Of a stretch of DNA of 64,000 bases, positions 28,054-36,608 are shown piece after piece. Both the position numbers and the translations under genes were made by a program. Each line of letters begins with the position of its first letter. The stretch's first letter is position 1. Origin of the DNA: Roseovarius sp. ZX-A-9 (GTDB taxonomy: Bacteria; Pseudomonadota; Alphaproteobacteria; Rhodobacterales; Rhodobacteraceae). Under the pieces are notes generated by a model. The model did no database searches, was not told where the DNA came from, and saw nothing but the letters and a program-made list of their open reading frames with translations. The stretch is taken from contig NZ_JAPWHW010000016.1 in the NCBI RefSeq assembly GCF_028369135.1, positions 61,903 to 125,902 of the forward strand, given 5' to 3'.

Positions 28054-28932
28054 ATGAATTTCCGCGAACTGGAGCTCTTCGGCACTTTGATGCGCGTCGG
28101 GACCACCATCGAAACCGCCCGCGTATTGGGTATTTCCCAGCCTGGTGTGAGCGCGCAGATCAAGCGCCTGGAAGGGCGGCTGGGCTTTGCACTCTTTCGC
28201 CGCGCTGGCAACCGGCTGGAGCCGACGGCCGAGGCCTCGGCGTTGTTCGAGGAGGCGATGCCAATGTTCGCGACCCATCTCAAGCTGCTGGACCGGGCCG
28301 AGACTCTGCGCCAGTCCGCCGCCAGCCCATTGTCGATTTCGGCCACCCCTGCGGTTGTCGAGGGATTTCTCGCACCGCGGTTGAAGCTGGCCGGCTACGA
28401 TGGCTGGCGTAATCGCATCCGCCTGAATGTCAGCAACCCGGAAGAGGACGTGCGCATCGGGCGCGCCGAGTTAGGCCTGCAGATGGCCGTGCCCGCCAAG
28501 TCGCATTTTCAGGCCGCCGTGCTACGGCAGGTCGCGCTTATCGCGGTCGTGCGCAGTGACAGCCCTCTGGCTGCGCGTGCGACCGTAACGCTGGTCGACC
28601 TCGCGCGTGAAAAATTGGTCTGCTATGACCCCAATTGGTCGCCCATGGGTGCAGCCATCCAGCGCGCTTATCGGGGACAAGGTCTGCCGTTCGAGTTGGC
28701 TTGCGACGTGCCATTCTGCTCGACGGTCTGCCCACTGGTCGAATCCTGCGGCGGGGTCGGGATCGTGGATGAATTCACGGGCGCCCGGCACAGGAATACG
28801 AATCTCAAGATCATTGAGATCACGGACTTGCCACCTGTCGCTCTGGTGGCGTTCCATCGCCGAAACGAGCCGATGCGCGCCGTGGCCCATGATCTACTCT
28901 CATCTCTTGTGGACAACACATTCGCGACTTGA
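28054..28932 (+). CDS. LysR-family transcriptional regulator of the adjacent ABC operon
   Basis: The 292-residue protein starts MNFRELELFGTLMRVGTTIE, giving a typical LysR winged helix (residues 1-60) with VLGISQPGVSAQIKRLEGRL as recognition region and a linker helix. A periplasmic-binding-like effector domain follows (about 90-290). The ATG at 28054 is preferred over an in-frame ATG at 28018 because the latter lies within the palindrome and adds residues outside the family N-terminus. It is transcribed divergently from the binding-protein gene, 143 bp away, the usual arrangement for a dedicated regulator. Confidence 0.93.
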   Translation: MNFRELELFGTLMRVGTTIETARVLGISQPGVSAQIKRLEGRLGFALFRRAGNRLEPTAEASALFEEAMPMFATHLKLLDRAETLRQSAASPLSISATPAVVEGFLAPRLKLAGYDGWRNRIRLNVSNPEEDVRIGRAELGLQMAVPAKSHFQAAVLRQVALIAVVRSDSPLAARATVTLVDLAREKLVCYDPNWSPMGAAIQRAYRGQGLPFELACDVPFCSTVCPLVESCGGVGIVDEFTGARHRNTNLKIIEITDLPPVALVAFHRRNEPMRAVAHDLLSSLVDNTFAT

Positions 28933-28945
28933 GCGTGCTCAAGTC
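28926..28945 (+). terminator. Palindromic hairpin at the LysR 3' end
   Basis: GACTTGAGC (28926-28934) and GCTCAAGTC (28937-28945) are perfect 9-bp arms that overlap the LysR stop codon. No T run follows, so termination is possible but not assured. The 28946-29056 stretch beyond it shows no gene. Confidence 0.45.
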
Positions 28946-29056
28946 CTTGCTGGCCAAGCGCCTGCAATGAGACAGCAAGATTACCCAGCGCATGCAGTGA
29001 ATCCGTTTTGTACTGAAAAAATCAGGGACTACGTTGTGGGGTAGCCAAGCCGGTTC

Positions 29057-29203
29057 TCAAACACGGCCCGATTGCGAGGCAGTTCTGAACAACTGACCTA
29101 AGGCAAACCGGTTCACACAGAGACGAGTGGCCTCCCGGCCGACAACGACATCGCGCTCGGCAACCAGCTCCTCGATATCGACCGTGCTGAGCGCAAACCG
29201 ACT
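29057..29203 (-). pseudogene. Remnant of an IS6-family-type transposase
   Basis: A frame of about 49 codons reads RFALSTVDIEELVAERDVVV and then GREATRLCVNRFALGQLF before a stop. This matches the N-terminal helix-turn-helix region of IS6-family DDE transposases (typical pattern RF.LS.RDVE.LLAERG..VSYETIRRWV.RFG). Neither a start codon nor the DDE catalytic domain is present, and the matching sequence stops abruptly next to the aminotransferase stop codon. It is therefore a broken scar of a mobile element at the right edge of the ABC-transporter island. Terminal inverted repeats were not recognised. Confidence 0.65.
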
Positions 29204-29204
29204 C

Positions 29205-30347
29205 TCACGCGACGCGCCCGCGACCCTGCACATGCGCCTCCAGTGCGGCCAGCCCTTCGTCGAGCCCCGTGCGGCCAAACCCGATGCGGAAGCGGTCCGT
29301 TGGCGTCTCGCCCAGATCAGAGCGGTAGATCGTGCTCGGCAACACCAGAACGCCGCTCTGCTCCACCAGCGCGCGGGCAAAGGCATCGACACCATCGGCG
29401 CCGAGGTACCGCGGATACCCCATGCAGGATCCGTCCGGGCGGGTGAACTCGAACAGGTCAGGATATCGGGCAAAGAACGCCTCCCATTTCGGCAGGTTCT
29501 CATCGACGATGGCACAATTGCGCGCCAGCAACCGGTCACGCACCTTGAGCGCAATCCGCGCCAGCCGTTCGCTGGGCCCGGAATTGCAGATCGACAAGTA
29601 ATGCTTCAGCCGCTCCATCCGCGCCAGAACCTCGCGATCCTGGCAGGCGATCCAGCCGATGCGCAAACCCGGCAGCCCATAGGATTTCGACATCACGCCA
29701 AGGCTCAGGCCGCGCTCGTATTCATCCGCGATGAACGGCAGATGCGCGGCATCGGACGGCCCCAGTCCGTTGAAAATCTCGTCATGCAATATCCAGATGC
29801 CATGCGCGCGACACAGCTCGATCAGCGCGCGATACCGATCCAGCGGCAGGATCGCGCCGGTGGGATTATGCGGAAAGTTGATCGTGACCAGCCGCGTGTT
29901 GGGCCGGATCGCGGCGCGCACCCGGTCAATATCCAGCGACCAGCCATCATCGGGATCAAGCGGCACGCCGGTCGCGTCGCAGATCGCCAGCGGCATGGTC
30001 TCGTGCGACTGGTAATTCGGCGTGACCACGATGGCGTGATCGTCCTTGTCCAGCAGCACGGTGTTGGCGGCGAATATCCCCTCGCTCGCCCCGGCAAAGC
30101 ACAGGATATCGTCGGCGCTGCGCGCAGAATAGGTGCCCGCGATCTCGGCGCGCAGGTCGAGCGCACCCCAGGTTTCGGTGTAACCGAGCCACATATTCTC
30201 GAACTCGGCACGATCCGCCGGGTCCGCCATCACCAACAGGTCGCGCAGTGAAATACTCTGCGCATCCGAGGCCGTGAGGTGATGCCGCGCGGTAAATTCC
30301 CATTTGGCAAAATGCGTCTCAAGCCGGAAATCTGGCAAACTCGTCAT
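29205..30347 (-). CDS. PLP-dependent class I/II aminotransferase
   Basis: The 380-residue fold-type I enzyme has NFPHNPTG (157-164), ILHDE with D189, and the PLP-binding lysine K221 in MSKSYGLPGLRIGW. RFRIGFGR near the C-terminus supplies the carboxylate-binding arginine. ATG 30347 follows AAAGGACG. Amino-donor specificity cannot be read from the sequence. It is divergent from the DUF442 gene across 199 bp, and the transposase remnant lies directly against its 3' end. The protein itself looks complete. Confidence 0.9.
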   Translation of the reverse strand: MTSLPDFRLETHFAKWEFTARHHLTASDAQSISLRDLLVMADPADRAEFENMWLGYTETWGALDLRAEIAGTYSARSADDILCFAGASEGIFAANTVLLDKDDHAIVVTPNYQSHETMPLAICDATGVPLDPDDGWSLDIDRVRAAIRPNTRLVTINFPHNPTGAILPLDRYRALIELCRAHGIWILHDEIFNGLGPSDAAHLPFIADEYERGLSLGVMSKSYGLPGLRIGWIACQDREVLARMERLKHYLSICNSGPSERLARIALKVRDRLLARNCAIVDENLPKWEAFFARYPDLFEFTRPDGSCMGYPRYLGADGVDAFARALVEQSGVLVLPSTIYRSDLGETPTDRFRIGFGRTGLDEGLAALEAHVQGRGRVA

Positions 30348-30546
30348 GGCTTCGTCCTTTGCATCCACATGGCAGGGTTCGGATCACGCTGATCCCGGCC
30401 ACCCGGCCCCAGGCGGCCAACGTCGGTGAACATGCGCCGAAAGTAAACCGATGCAGCCCGCGGCAATGCGCAACGGGCATTGAAATTCCGGCGCCATTGG
30501 CGGCATAGAGGAAGCGTGCCCATCCCGGAACCAGAGGAACCACATC

Positions 30547-30966
30547 ATGTTGGACCCGCGCAAGATCACCGACAGCTTTGCCGTTTCACCCCAGATCGAA
30601 GTCGAAGACATGCCCGCCATCGCCGCGGCAGGCTATCGCTCGATCCTGTGCAACCGGCCCGATAACGAGGAAATCGGGCAATGTGCCAGCGATGCGATCA
30701 AAACCGCAGCAGAAGCCGCCGGGCTGGCCTACCGCGCGGTGCCCATCACCTCGGGGCAGGTCAGCGAGACCGACCTGGCCGATTTTCGCGCGGCGCTGGA
30801 AGAGTTGCCGGCACCCGTCTTGGCCTATTGCCGCACCGGCACACGCTGCACCATGCTGTGGAGCATCGCGAATATCGGTGAGATGCCACCCGCGAAGATC
30901 GTCGAGGCGGCGGCAGATGCGGGATATGACATGTCCGGCCTTGTCGCGCAGATGACCCGGAGCTAA
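30547..30966 (+). CDS. TIGR01244/DUF442 family protein (phosphatase- or sulfurtransferase-like)
   Basis: The 139-residue cytoplasmic protein has SFAVSPQIEVEDMPAIAAAG, SILCNRPDNEE and the active-site loop YCRTGTR (C95 to R100). This is the short protein-tyrosine-phosphatase-like signature seen in the beta-lactamase-hydrolase-like (BLH) N-domain and in annotated TIGR01244 sulfurtransferases. It is 5 bp upstream of the DgoK-like gene and so probably co-transcribed. The substrate is unknown; both sulfur-transfer and phosphatase roles have been proposed for the family. Confidence 0.85.
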   Translation: MLDPRKITDSFAVSPQIEVEDMPAIAAAGYRSILCNRPDNEEIGQCASDAIKTAAEAAGLAYRAVPITSGQVSETDLADFRAALEELPAPVLAYCRTGTRCTMLWSIANIGEMPPAKIVEAAADAGYDMSGLVAQMTRS

Positions 30967-30971
30967 GGCAG

Positions 30972-31691
30972 ATGGCCCTCTGGTTGGCCCACGGACCGGA
31001 CGCTGGCGGCGTTCGCCTTTGCCTGCTCGATGGCCAAATCCTGCAGGAACAGAGCCTGTTTTCAGATCCCTCTGCGGCGTTGAACGCGGACAGCGCGCAG
31101 GGCCGTGCCACGGTGCCGATCAACGGCACCACTCCACAGGCCGTGCCCGTGCGCGTCCTGCCCGAGGCCGCCGACGCGGTGCCGACCGTTACGCAAGAAA
31201 CCCCGCCCGACGCGCTGAGCGGTTGGGCACGTCTGCGGATCGCGGGCGTGCTCGCCATCCGCCCGAACTGGGACGGTGTGGTAGTCGATGTCACAGACCA
31301 GACAACCCATTGGATCCATGTCAGCGCCGATGAGATCGTCAGCTTTCAGGGCTTTGCTACCGGCCGGCTGATCGTCGCGATGGGCGGCGCCGCAGACGCC
31401 AGCGCCGATGCGGCAGATCAGACTCTATCCCGGCCCGAAAAGCTTGCAGCACACCTGCATTCAGCCTCGCTCGGCGGCGACGCGCGGGCGCTCACCGGTC
31501 ACCTGATCGGGGCCGAGATCGCCGCGGCAAAACCTTACTGGCTGGGCCAACAAGTGATCGTGCTGTCAGATTCGCGTAACCTCGCCCAGATCCTGCAATC
31601 CCAGGGCGCCGTGGCCGAAACCGCCTCGCCGCAGGATATGCTCGCGCGGGGTCTGGCGGCGCTTGCCGATGCCGCCGGATATTCATACTGA
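30972..31691 (+). CDS. 2-dehydro-3-deoxygalactonokinase (DgoK)-like protein with degenerate N-terminus
   Basis: The C-terminal two thirds of this 239-residue protein read as the DgoK family. They show WARLRIAGVLAIRPNWDGVV, THWIHVSADEIVSFQGFATG, RPEKLAAHLHSASLGGDAR, LTGHLIGAEIAAAKPYW and a closing DMLARGLAALADAAG. The normal N-terminal phosphate-binding motif (D-x-G-T-T/S-N) is replaced by HGPDAGGVRLCLLDG, and the protein is shorter than the roughly 300 residues of active kinases. ATP binding may therefore be lost. It sits between the DUF442 gene and deoC. It may be a pseudokinase, a diverged kinase or a decaying gene. Confidence 0.65.
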   Translation: MALWLAHGPDAGGVRLCLLDGQILQEQSLFSDPSAALNADSAQGRATVPINGTTPQAVPVRVLPEAADAVPTVTQETPPDALSGWARLRIAGVLAIRPNWDGVVVDVTDQTTHWIHVSADEIVSFQGFATGRLIVAMGGAADASADAADQTLSRPEKLAAHLHSASLGGDARALTGHLIGAEIAAAKPYWLGQQVIVLSDSRNLAQILQSQGAVAETASPQDMLARGLAALADAAGYSY

Positions 31692-31798
31692 CGCGCGCAT
31701 CTCTGGCCCGGAAGGGCCCAAGGCCCCGCGTAGCGCTGCTTGCCAACAACACCGGCGCATGACACCCTGATGCGAAGTCGACTGCCGGAAAAAATAAC

Positions 31799-32788
31799 AT
31801 GCAAACCCAGAGTCCTACAGAGCAGGTGCACCTGCCGCAGACCATGGCGGCGCGCAACGAAGGCATGCCGCTGGACCTTGCCTGGCTGCGCAGCCTTCAG
31901 GCCAACACTTCTGCGATCGAACGGCGCGTCGCCACGTTGCCCGGGCGGCGCAGCATCAAGAAGGATCACCAAGCGGCGTGGCTGTGCCGTGCCATCGCCT
32001 GTATCGACCTCACCACGCTGGCGGGCGATGATACCGCAGGCCGGGTGCGGCGGTTATGCGCCAAGGCACGCCAGCCGGTGCGCGCCGATCTGCTGACTGC
32101 GCTGGGCATGGAGGGGCTGCATGTCGGCGCTGTCTGTGTCTATCACGACATGATCGCCCCGGCGGTCGAGGCGCTGGCAGGCAGCGGCATCCCCGTCGCC
32201 GCCGTCTCCACCGGGTTTCCCGCAGGCCTCACGCCCTTGCCGCTGCGCCTGGCCGAGATCGAGGCGAGCGTGGCCGCAGGCGCAGCCGAGATCGACATCG
32301 TGATTTCACGCCGCCACGTGCTGACCGGCGACTGGCAATCGCTCCACGATGAAATGGCAGCCTTTCGCGCAGCCTGTGGCGCGGCACACATCAAGGCGAT
32401 CCTGGCCACCGGAGAGCTGGGGACCCTGCGCAACGTGGCACGCGCCAGCCTGGTGTGCATGATGGCCGGCGCCGATTTCATCAAGACTTCGACAGGCAAG
32501 GAGCCGGTTAATGCTACCCTGCCGGTCACGCTGGTGATGTTGCGCATGATTAGAGACTATTACAGCCAAACAGGCGTCAAAGTGGGCTATAAACCCGCCG
32601 GGGGAATATCCAAGGCAAAGGACGCGCTGGTCTATCTCAGCCTGATCAAGGAAGAGCTGGGAAATGACTGGCTCGACCCTGCCCTGTTCCGGTTTGGCGC
32701 GTCGTCGCTGCTTGGCGATATCGAACGGCAATTGGAACATCACGTCAGCGGGGCCTATTCGGCGGGGTGGCGGCATGCGATGGGCTAA
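31799..32788 (+). CDS. deoC: Deoxyribose-phosphate aldolase
   Basis: It cleaves 2-deoxyribose-5-phosphate to glyceraldehyde-3-phosphate and acetaldehyde. The 329-residue protein belongs to the longer DeoC subgroup with an N-terminal extension. The Schiff-base lysine is K229 in FIKTSTGK. The second active-site lysine lies in VKVGYKPAGGI (K265), and ACIDLTTLAGDD opens the barrel. There is no strong ribosome binding site before ATG 31799; a later ATG (31844) is possible. ALDH16 follows 18 bp downstream, so the acetaldehyde product can be oxidised at once. Confidence 0.96.
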   Translation: MQTQSPTEQVHLPQTMAARNEGMPLDLAWLRSLQANTSAIERRVATLPGRRSIKKDHQAAWLCRAIACIDLTTLAGDDTAGRVRRLCAKARQPVRADLLTALGMEGLHVGAVCVYHDMIAPAVEALAGSGIPVAAVSTGFPAGLTPLPLRLAEIEASVAAGAAEIDIVISRRHVLTGDWQSLHDEMAAFRAACGAAHIKAILATGELGTLRNVARASLVCMMAGADFIKTSTGKEPVNATLPVTLVMLRMIRDYYSQTGVKVGYKPAGGISKAKDALVYLSLIKEELGNDWLDPALFRFGASSLLGDIERQLEHHVSGAYSAGWRHAMG

Positions 32789-32806
32789 GTGGATGAGGCA
32801 AGTGAT

Positions 32807-35152
32807 ATGAGCGTCAGGGATATCTACCAGAGCATGGACTACGGCCCGGCCCCTGAAAGCGCGGCAGAGGCACTGGCATGGCTGGTGGATCAGGGCAGCC
32901 GCTTCGGCCATTTCATCGACGGCGCATTCACCGATCCGGGGAACGGCCTCAGCTCGCACAATCCGGCCACGGGCGAGGTACTGGCGACCCTGACACAGGG
33001 CACACAGGCCGATGTGGACGCCGCCGTGCACGCGGCCCGCCGGGCGCAACCGGGCTGGGCTCGGCTGGGCGGGCATGGCCGGGCGCGACACCTCTATGCG
33101 CTGGCGCGGTTGATCCAGAAAAACGCCCGGCTTTTTGCCGTGCTCGAAACACTGGATAACGGCAAACCCATCCGCGAGAGCCGCGATATCGACGTGCCAC
33201 TGGTGCACCGGCATTTCTATTTCCACGCGGGCATGGCGCAATTGATGGAGGCCGAATTGCCCGGCCAGGTGCCGCTGGGCGTCTGTGGGCAGATCGTACC
33301 GTGGAACTTCCCGCTGCTGATGCTGGCGTGGAAGGTCGCCCCGGCGATTGCGATGGGCAACACCGTGGTGCTGAAACCAGCCGAATACACCTCGCTGACC
33401 GCTTTGCTGTTTGCCGATATCTGCCGGATGGCGGGCCTGCCCGAGGGTGTGGTTAACATCGTCACCGGCGACGGCGCGGTGGGCGAAATGATCACCGCGC
33501 ACGCAGGAATAGACAAGATCGCCTTTACCGGATCGACCACGGTGGGGCGGCGTATCCGCGAGGTCACGGCAGGCAGTGGCAAGGCGCTGACGCTCGAGTT
33601 GGGCGGAAAGAGTGCCTATATAGTGTTTGACGACGCCGATCTAGATAGCGCAGTCGAAGGGCTGGTGGATGCCATCTGGTTCAATCAGGGCCAGGTCTGT
33701 TGCGCCGGTTCGCGCCTGCTGGTGCAAGAGGGCGTGGCAGAGCGGTTTTACACGAAACTGACCGCACGCATGGACAAGCTGCGCATCGGCAATCCGCTGG
33801 ACAAGTCGATCGACATCGGCGCGATGGTCGATCCCGTGCAGGTCGCGCGGATCACTGAAATGGTCGAAGGATCAACTGCAGGCGTGCGGCACATCGCAAA
33901 TGTGAGCCTGCCCGAAGCCGGGGCCTACTATCCACCGACACTCATCACCGGGCTAGCCCCATCGGATGTACTGATGCAGGAAGAGATCTTTGGCCCGGTT
34001 CTGGTCGGGACAACCTTTCGCACCCCCGCCGAGGCGATCGAGATCGCGAATAACACCCGCTACGGGCTGGCCGGTTCGGTCTGGTCCGAGAATCTGAACC
34101 TCGCGCTTGATATCGCGCCGAAACTTGCGGCGGGCGTGGTCTGGGTGAACGGCGCCAACATGTTCGACGCGGCAGCCGGTTTCGGCGGCGTCCGCGAGAG
34201 CGGTTTCGGGCGCGAAGGCGGCTGGGAAGGCTTGCGCACCTACACCAAACCGGCAGGCAAGGCCAAAGCGCTGAAACCTGTCGCGGCTTTTGCCGGAGAT
34301 GGCGGTGGCGTGCCGGGGATCGACCGGACGACCAAGCTCTATATCGGCGGCAGGCAGACACGGCCCGACGGGGGCTATTCGCGCAGCGTCTTTGGCAAGA
34401 CCGGCAAACTGCTGGGCCAGGTGCCGGTGGCCAATCGCAAGGACCTGCGCAACGCCGTCGAAGCGGCGCGTGGTGCTGCGGGCTGGGCCAGATCGAGCGG
34501 TCACGGACGCGCGCAGATCCTCTATTACATGGCCGAGAACCTGTCGGCGCGCGCGGATGAATTTGCTGACCGGATCAACGCGATGACCGGCAAACGGCAA
34601 GGCGCGAAAGAGGTCGAGGCGAGCATTTCGCGTCTATTCACCTATGCGGCCTGGGCCGACAAATATGACGGGCGGGTGCACGGCGTGCCGATCCGAGGCG
34701 TTGCGATGGCAATGCATCAGCCCGTGGGCATCATCGGCGCGTTCTGCGCGGACGAATCACCGTTGCTGGGCATGCTCTCGGTGGTCGGCCCGGTCATGGC
34801 GATGGGCAATCGCTGCGTGGTGGTGGCCAGCGAGCCGTTTCCGTTGGCAGCGCTGGATTTCGTGCAAATACTGGAGACATCCGACGTGCCCGGCGGCGTG
34901 GTGAATGTGCTGACCGGGTGCCACGCGGATCTGGCCCCGCATCTGGCGGCACATGGCGACGTCGATGCGGTCTGGAGTTTTTCGTCGAGCGAGATCTCGA
35001 GCGAGATCGAGCGGGCCAGCGCCGGCAACCTCAAGCGGACCTGGGTGAACAACGGCCATGCCCGCGCCTGGATGGGGGCGGCGGGCGAGGGGCATGAGTT
35101 TCTTCAGGCGGCAACCGAAGTCCAGAATATCTGGATCCCTTACGGGGAGTGA
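32807..35152 (+). CDS. Two-domain aldehyde dehydrogenase (ALDH16 type)
   Basis: The 781-residue protein holds two ALDH-fold domains. The first is complete, with PWNFPL (N167), LELGGKS (E264) and the catalytic cysteine C298 in NQGQVCCAG. The second (from about residue 505) keeps the fold (QPVGIIGAFCADESPLLGML) but lacks a catalytic Cys-containing motif and ends with WVNNGHARAWMG. This matches the ALDH16 family, described structurally from the roseobacter Loktanella. ATG 32807 has GAGG upstream; a GTG at 32789 is also open. The partner deoC makes acetaldehyde the probable physiological substrate. Confidence 0.92.
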   Translation: MSVRDIYQSMDYGPAPESAAEALAWLVDQGSRFGHFIDGAFTDPGNGLSSHNPATGEVLATLTQGTQADVDAAVHAARRAQPGWARLGGHGRARHLYALARLIQKNARLFAVLETLDNGKPIRESRDIDVPLVHRHFYFHAGMAQLMEAELPGQVPLGVCGQIVPWNFPLLMLAWKVAPAIAMGNTVVLKPAEYTSLTALLFADICRMAGLPEGVVNIVTGDGAVGEMITAHAGIDKIAFTGSTTVGRRIREVTAGSGKALTLELGGKSAYIVFDDADLDSAVEGLVDAIWFNQGQVCCAGSRLLVQEGVAERFYTKLTARMDKLRIGNPLDKSIDIGAMVDPVQVARITEMVEGSTAGVRHIANVSLPEAGAYYPPTLITGLAPSDVLMQEEIFGPVLVGTTFRTPAEAIEIANNTRYGLAGSVWSENLNLALDIAPKLAAGVVWVNGANMFDAAAGFGGVRESGFGREGGWEGLRTYTKPAGKAKALKPVAAFAGDGGGVPGIDRTTKLYIGGRQTRPDGGYSRSVFGKTGKLLGQVPVANRKDLRNAVEAARGAAGWARSSGHGRAQILYYMAENLSARADEFADRINAMTGKRQGAKEVEASISRLFTYAAWADKYDGRVHGVPIRGVAMAMHQPVGIIGAFCADESPLLGMLSVVGPVMAMGNRCVVVASEPFPLAALDFVQILETSDVPGGVVNVLTGCHADLAPHLAAHGDVDAVWSFSSSEISSEIERASAGNLKRTWVNNGHARAWMGAAGEGHEFLQAATEVQNIWIPYGE

Positions 35153-35167
35153 GCCTGATCCAGAGGA

Positions 35168-35185
35168 ATGCGCCTTGCGGCGCAT
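35168..35185 (+). terminator. Small hairpin after ALDH16
   Basis: ATGCGCC (35168-35174) and GGCGCAT (35179-35185) form a 7-bp stem with loop TTGC, 15 bp past the ALDH16 stop. No T run follows, so this is only a candidate. Confidence 0.35.
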
Positions 35186-35262
35186 GCTGGTCAGTGGATT
35201 GGTGACCGGGGCAGGCGGCGCTCACAATGCTCGAACCAGTATCCCTGTTGCCCCGGTGTTTT

Positions 35263-35285
35263 GAGTATTTTTGGCAAAATGAAGG
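35263..35285 (+). repeat. Dispersed intergenic motif (copy 2, GAGTATTTTTGGCAAAATGA type)
   Basis: GAGTATTTTTGGCAAAATGA followed by AGG lies between the convergent ALDH16 and M16 stops. It aligns in reverse complement with the element at 18801-18825. Similar strings recur at gene ends in Rhodobacteraceae as far as I remember. Confidence 0.5.
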
Positions 35286-35291
35286 AACGGG

Positions 35292-36608
35292 TCAGTTCAG
35301 GGTGGAATTGAGGCCCTCGGGCTTGCCGACCACGACAAAGGTCAGTTGATCGGGCTTCAGCAATTCGCGCGCCACACGGTTGATCTGTTCCAGCGTGACC
35401 GCGTTGACCCGGTCATTGCGGGTGGCGATGTAGTCGGTCGGCAAGCCTTCCATCTGCATCATCACGGCAATATTGGCGATCGGTGCATTGCCGTCAAAGC
35501 GTAGCGGATAGGCGCCAGTCATGAAGGTCTTGGCATCCTGCAGTTCCTTGGCCGTCACGCCGTCCGTGGCGATGCGGGCCCATTCAGCACGGATCACCTC
35601 GATCGCTTCGGCGATGCGGTCATTTGCCGAGGCAACGCTGCCCATCCAGACCTGCGCGCCATCCTTGTCCACCAGGTAGGAATAGACGCCGTAAGTCAGC
35701 CCGCGCTTTTCGCGCACCTCGGTCATCAGGCGGCTTTCGAATCCACCACCGCCGAGGATCTCGTTCAGCAGGTAGGCGGCAAAGAAATCCGGATCGTCGC
35801 GGTCGATGCCGGGTTGGGCGAAGGTGGCGACCGATTGCGGCGTGTCATAGTCCACCACCTGGATACCACCAGGCAGGTGCACCGTTGCCGGGCCCGGCAG
35901 CGGCGCGCCGGATTCCGGCAGCCCCTCCAGCAGGGTATCGACCAGCGCGCTGAGTTCTTCGGCCGTGATGTCGCCCACGGCGCTGACATAGAGCCGGTCG
36001 CGGGTCATCGAAGCGGCATGGGCTGCGACGATATCATCGCGGGTCAGGGCCGTGACGCTGTCCACCGTGCCATTCCTGGAGCTGCCGTAGGGATGATCTC
36101 CGTAAACCAGCGCATCAAAGGCTTGCCCCGCGATGGCGCGAGGATCCTTCAGGTCAGAGCGGATGATCGACAGGACCTGCCCGCGCACCCTGTCGATGGA
36201 GGGCTGATCAAAGCGCGGCAGCACGATGCTCTGGCGCAGAAGATCGATGGCGGCATCGCGATTCTCGGTCAGAACGCGCGCCGAGATGGCGATACTGTCA
36301 TCATAGGCGCTGTAGCTGAAAGACGCGGCCAGTTCCTCTGCCCTCCGGGCAAATTCGCGGCTGTCGATGTCGCCGGTGCCCTCTTCGAGCAGGGAAACCA
36401 TCAGGCTGGTCGCGCCGCGCTTGCCGGGCGCATCCAGCGACGCGCCACCGCGAAAGCGCAATTCGAGCGCAACAAAGGGGATCGCATGTTCTTCGACCAG
36501 CCAGACATCGATGCCGCCCGGCGTGGTCAGTTCCTGCACCTCGATTTCAGCGCGCAGCGGCAGGGTGGCAAACAGCGTCAGCAGAGCTGCCAGGGCAAGG
36601 CGTATCAT
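35292..36608 (-). CDS. M16-family peptidase-like protein, non-catalytic partner
   Basis: The 438-residue protein has a signal peptide (residues 1-20) and the M16 fold, but the zinc motif HxxEH is replaced by SLMVSLLEEG. It therefore cannot bind zinc in the usual way. The R/Y substrate-clamp motif of M16B partners is present as REKRGLTYGVYSY. In bacterial M16B heterodimers one subunit carries zinc and the other the R/Y pair, which fits the adjacent gene. ATG 36608 overlaps the stop of that gene (ATGA at 36605-36608), supporting stoichiometric production in the periplasm. Confidence 0.9.
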   Translation of the reverse strand: MIRLALAALLTLFATLPLRAEIEVQELTTPGGIDVWLVEEHAIPFVALELRFRGGASLDAPGKRGATSLMVSLLEEGTGDIDSREFARRAEELAASFSYSAYDDSIAISARVLTENRDAAIDLLRQSIVLPRFDQPSIDRVRGQVLSIIRSDLKDPRAIAGQAFDALVYGDHPYGSSRNGTVDSVTALTRDDIVAAHAASMTRDRLYVSAVGDITAEELSALVDTLLEGLPESGAPLPGPATVHLPGGIQVVDYDTPQSVATFAQPGIDRDDPDFFAAYLLNEILGGGGFESRLMTEVREKRGLTYGVYSYLVDKDGAQVWMGSVASANDRIAEAIEVIRAEWARIATDGVTAKELQDAKTFMTGAYPLRFDGNAPIANIAVMMQMEGLPTDYIATRNDRVNAVTLEQINRVARELLKPDQLTFVVVGKPEGLNSTLN

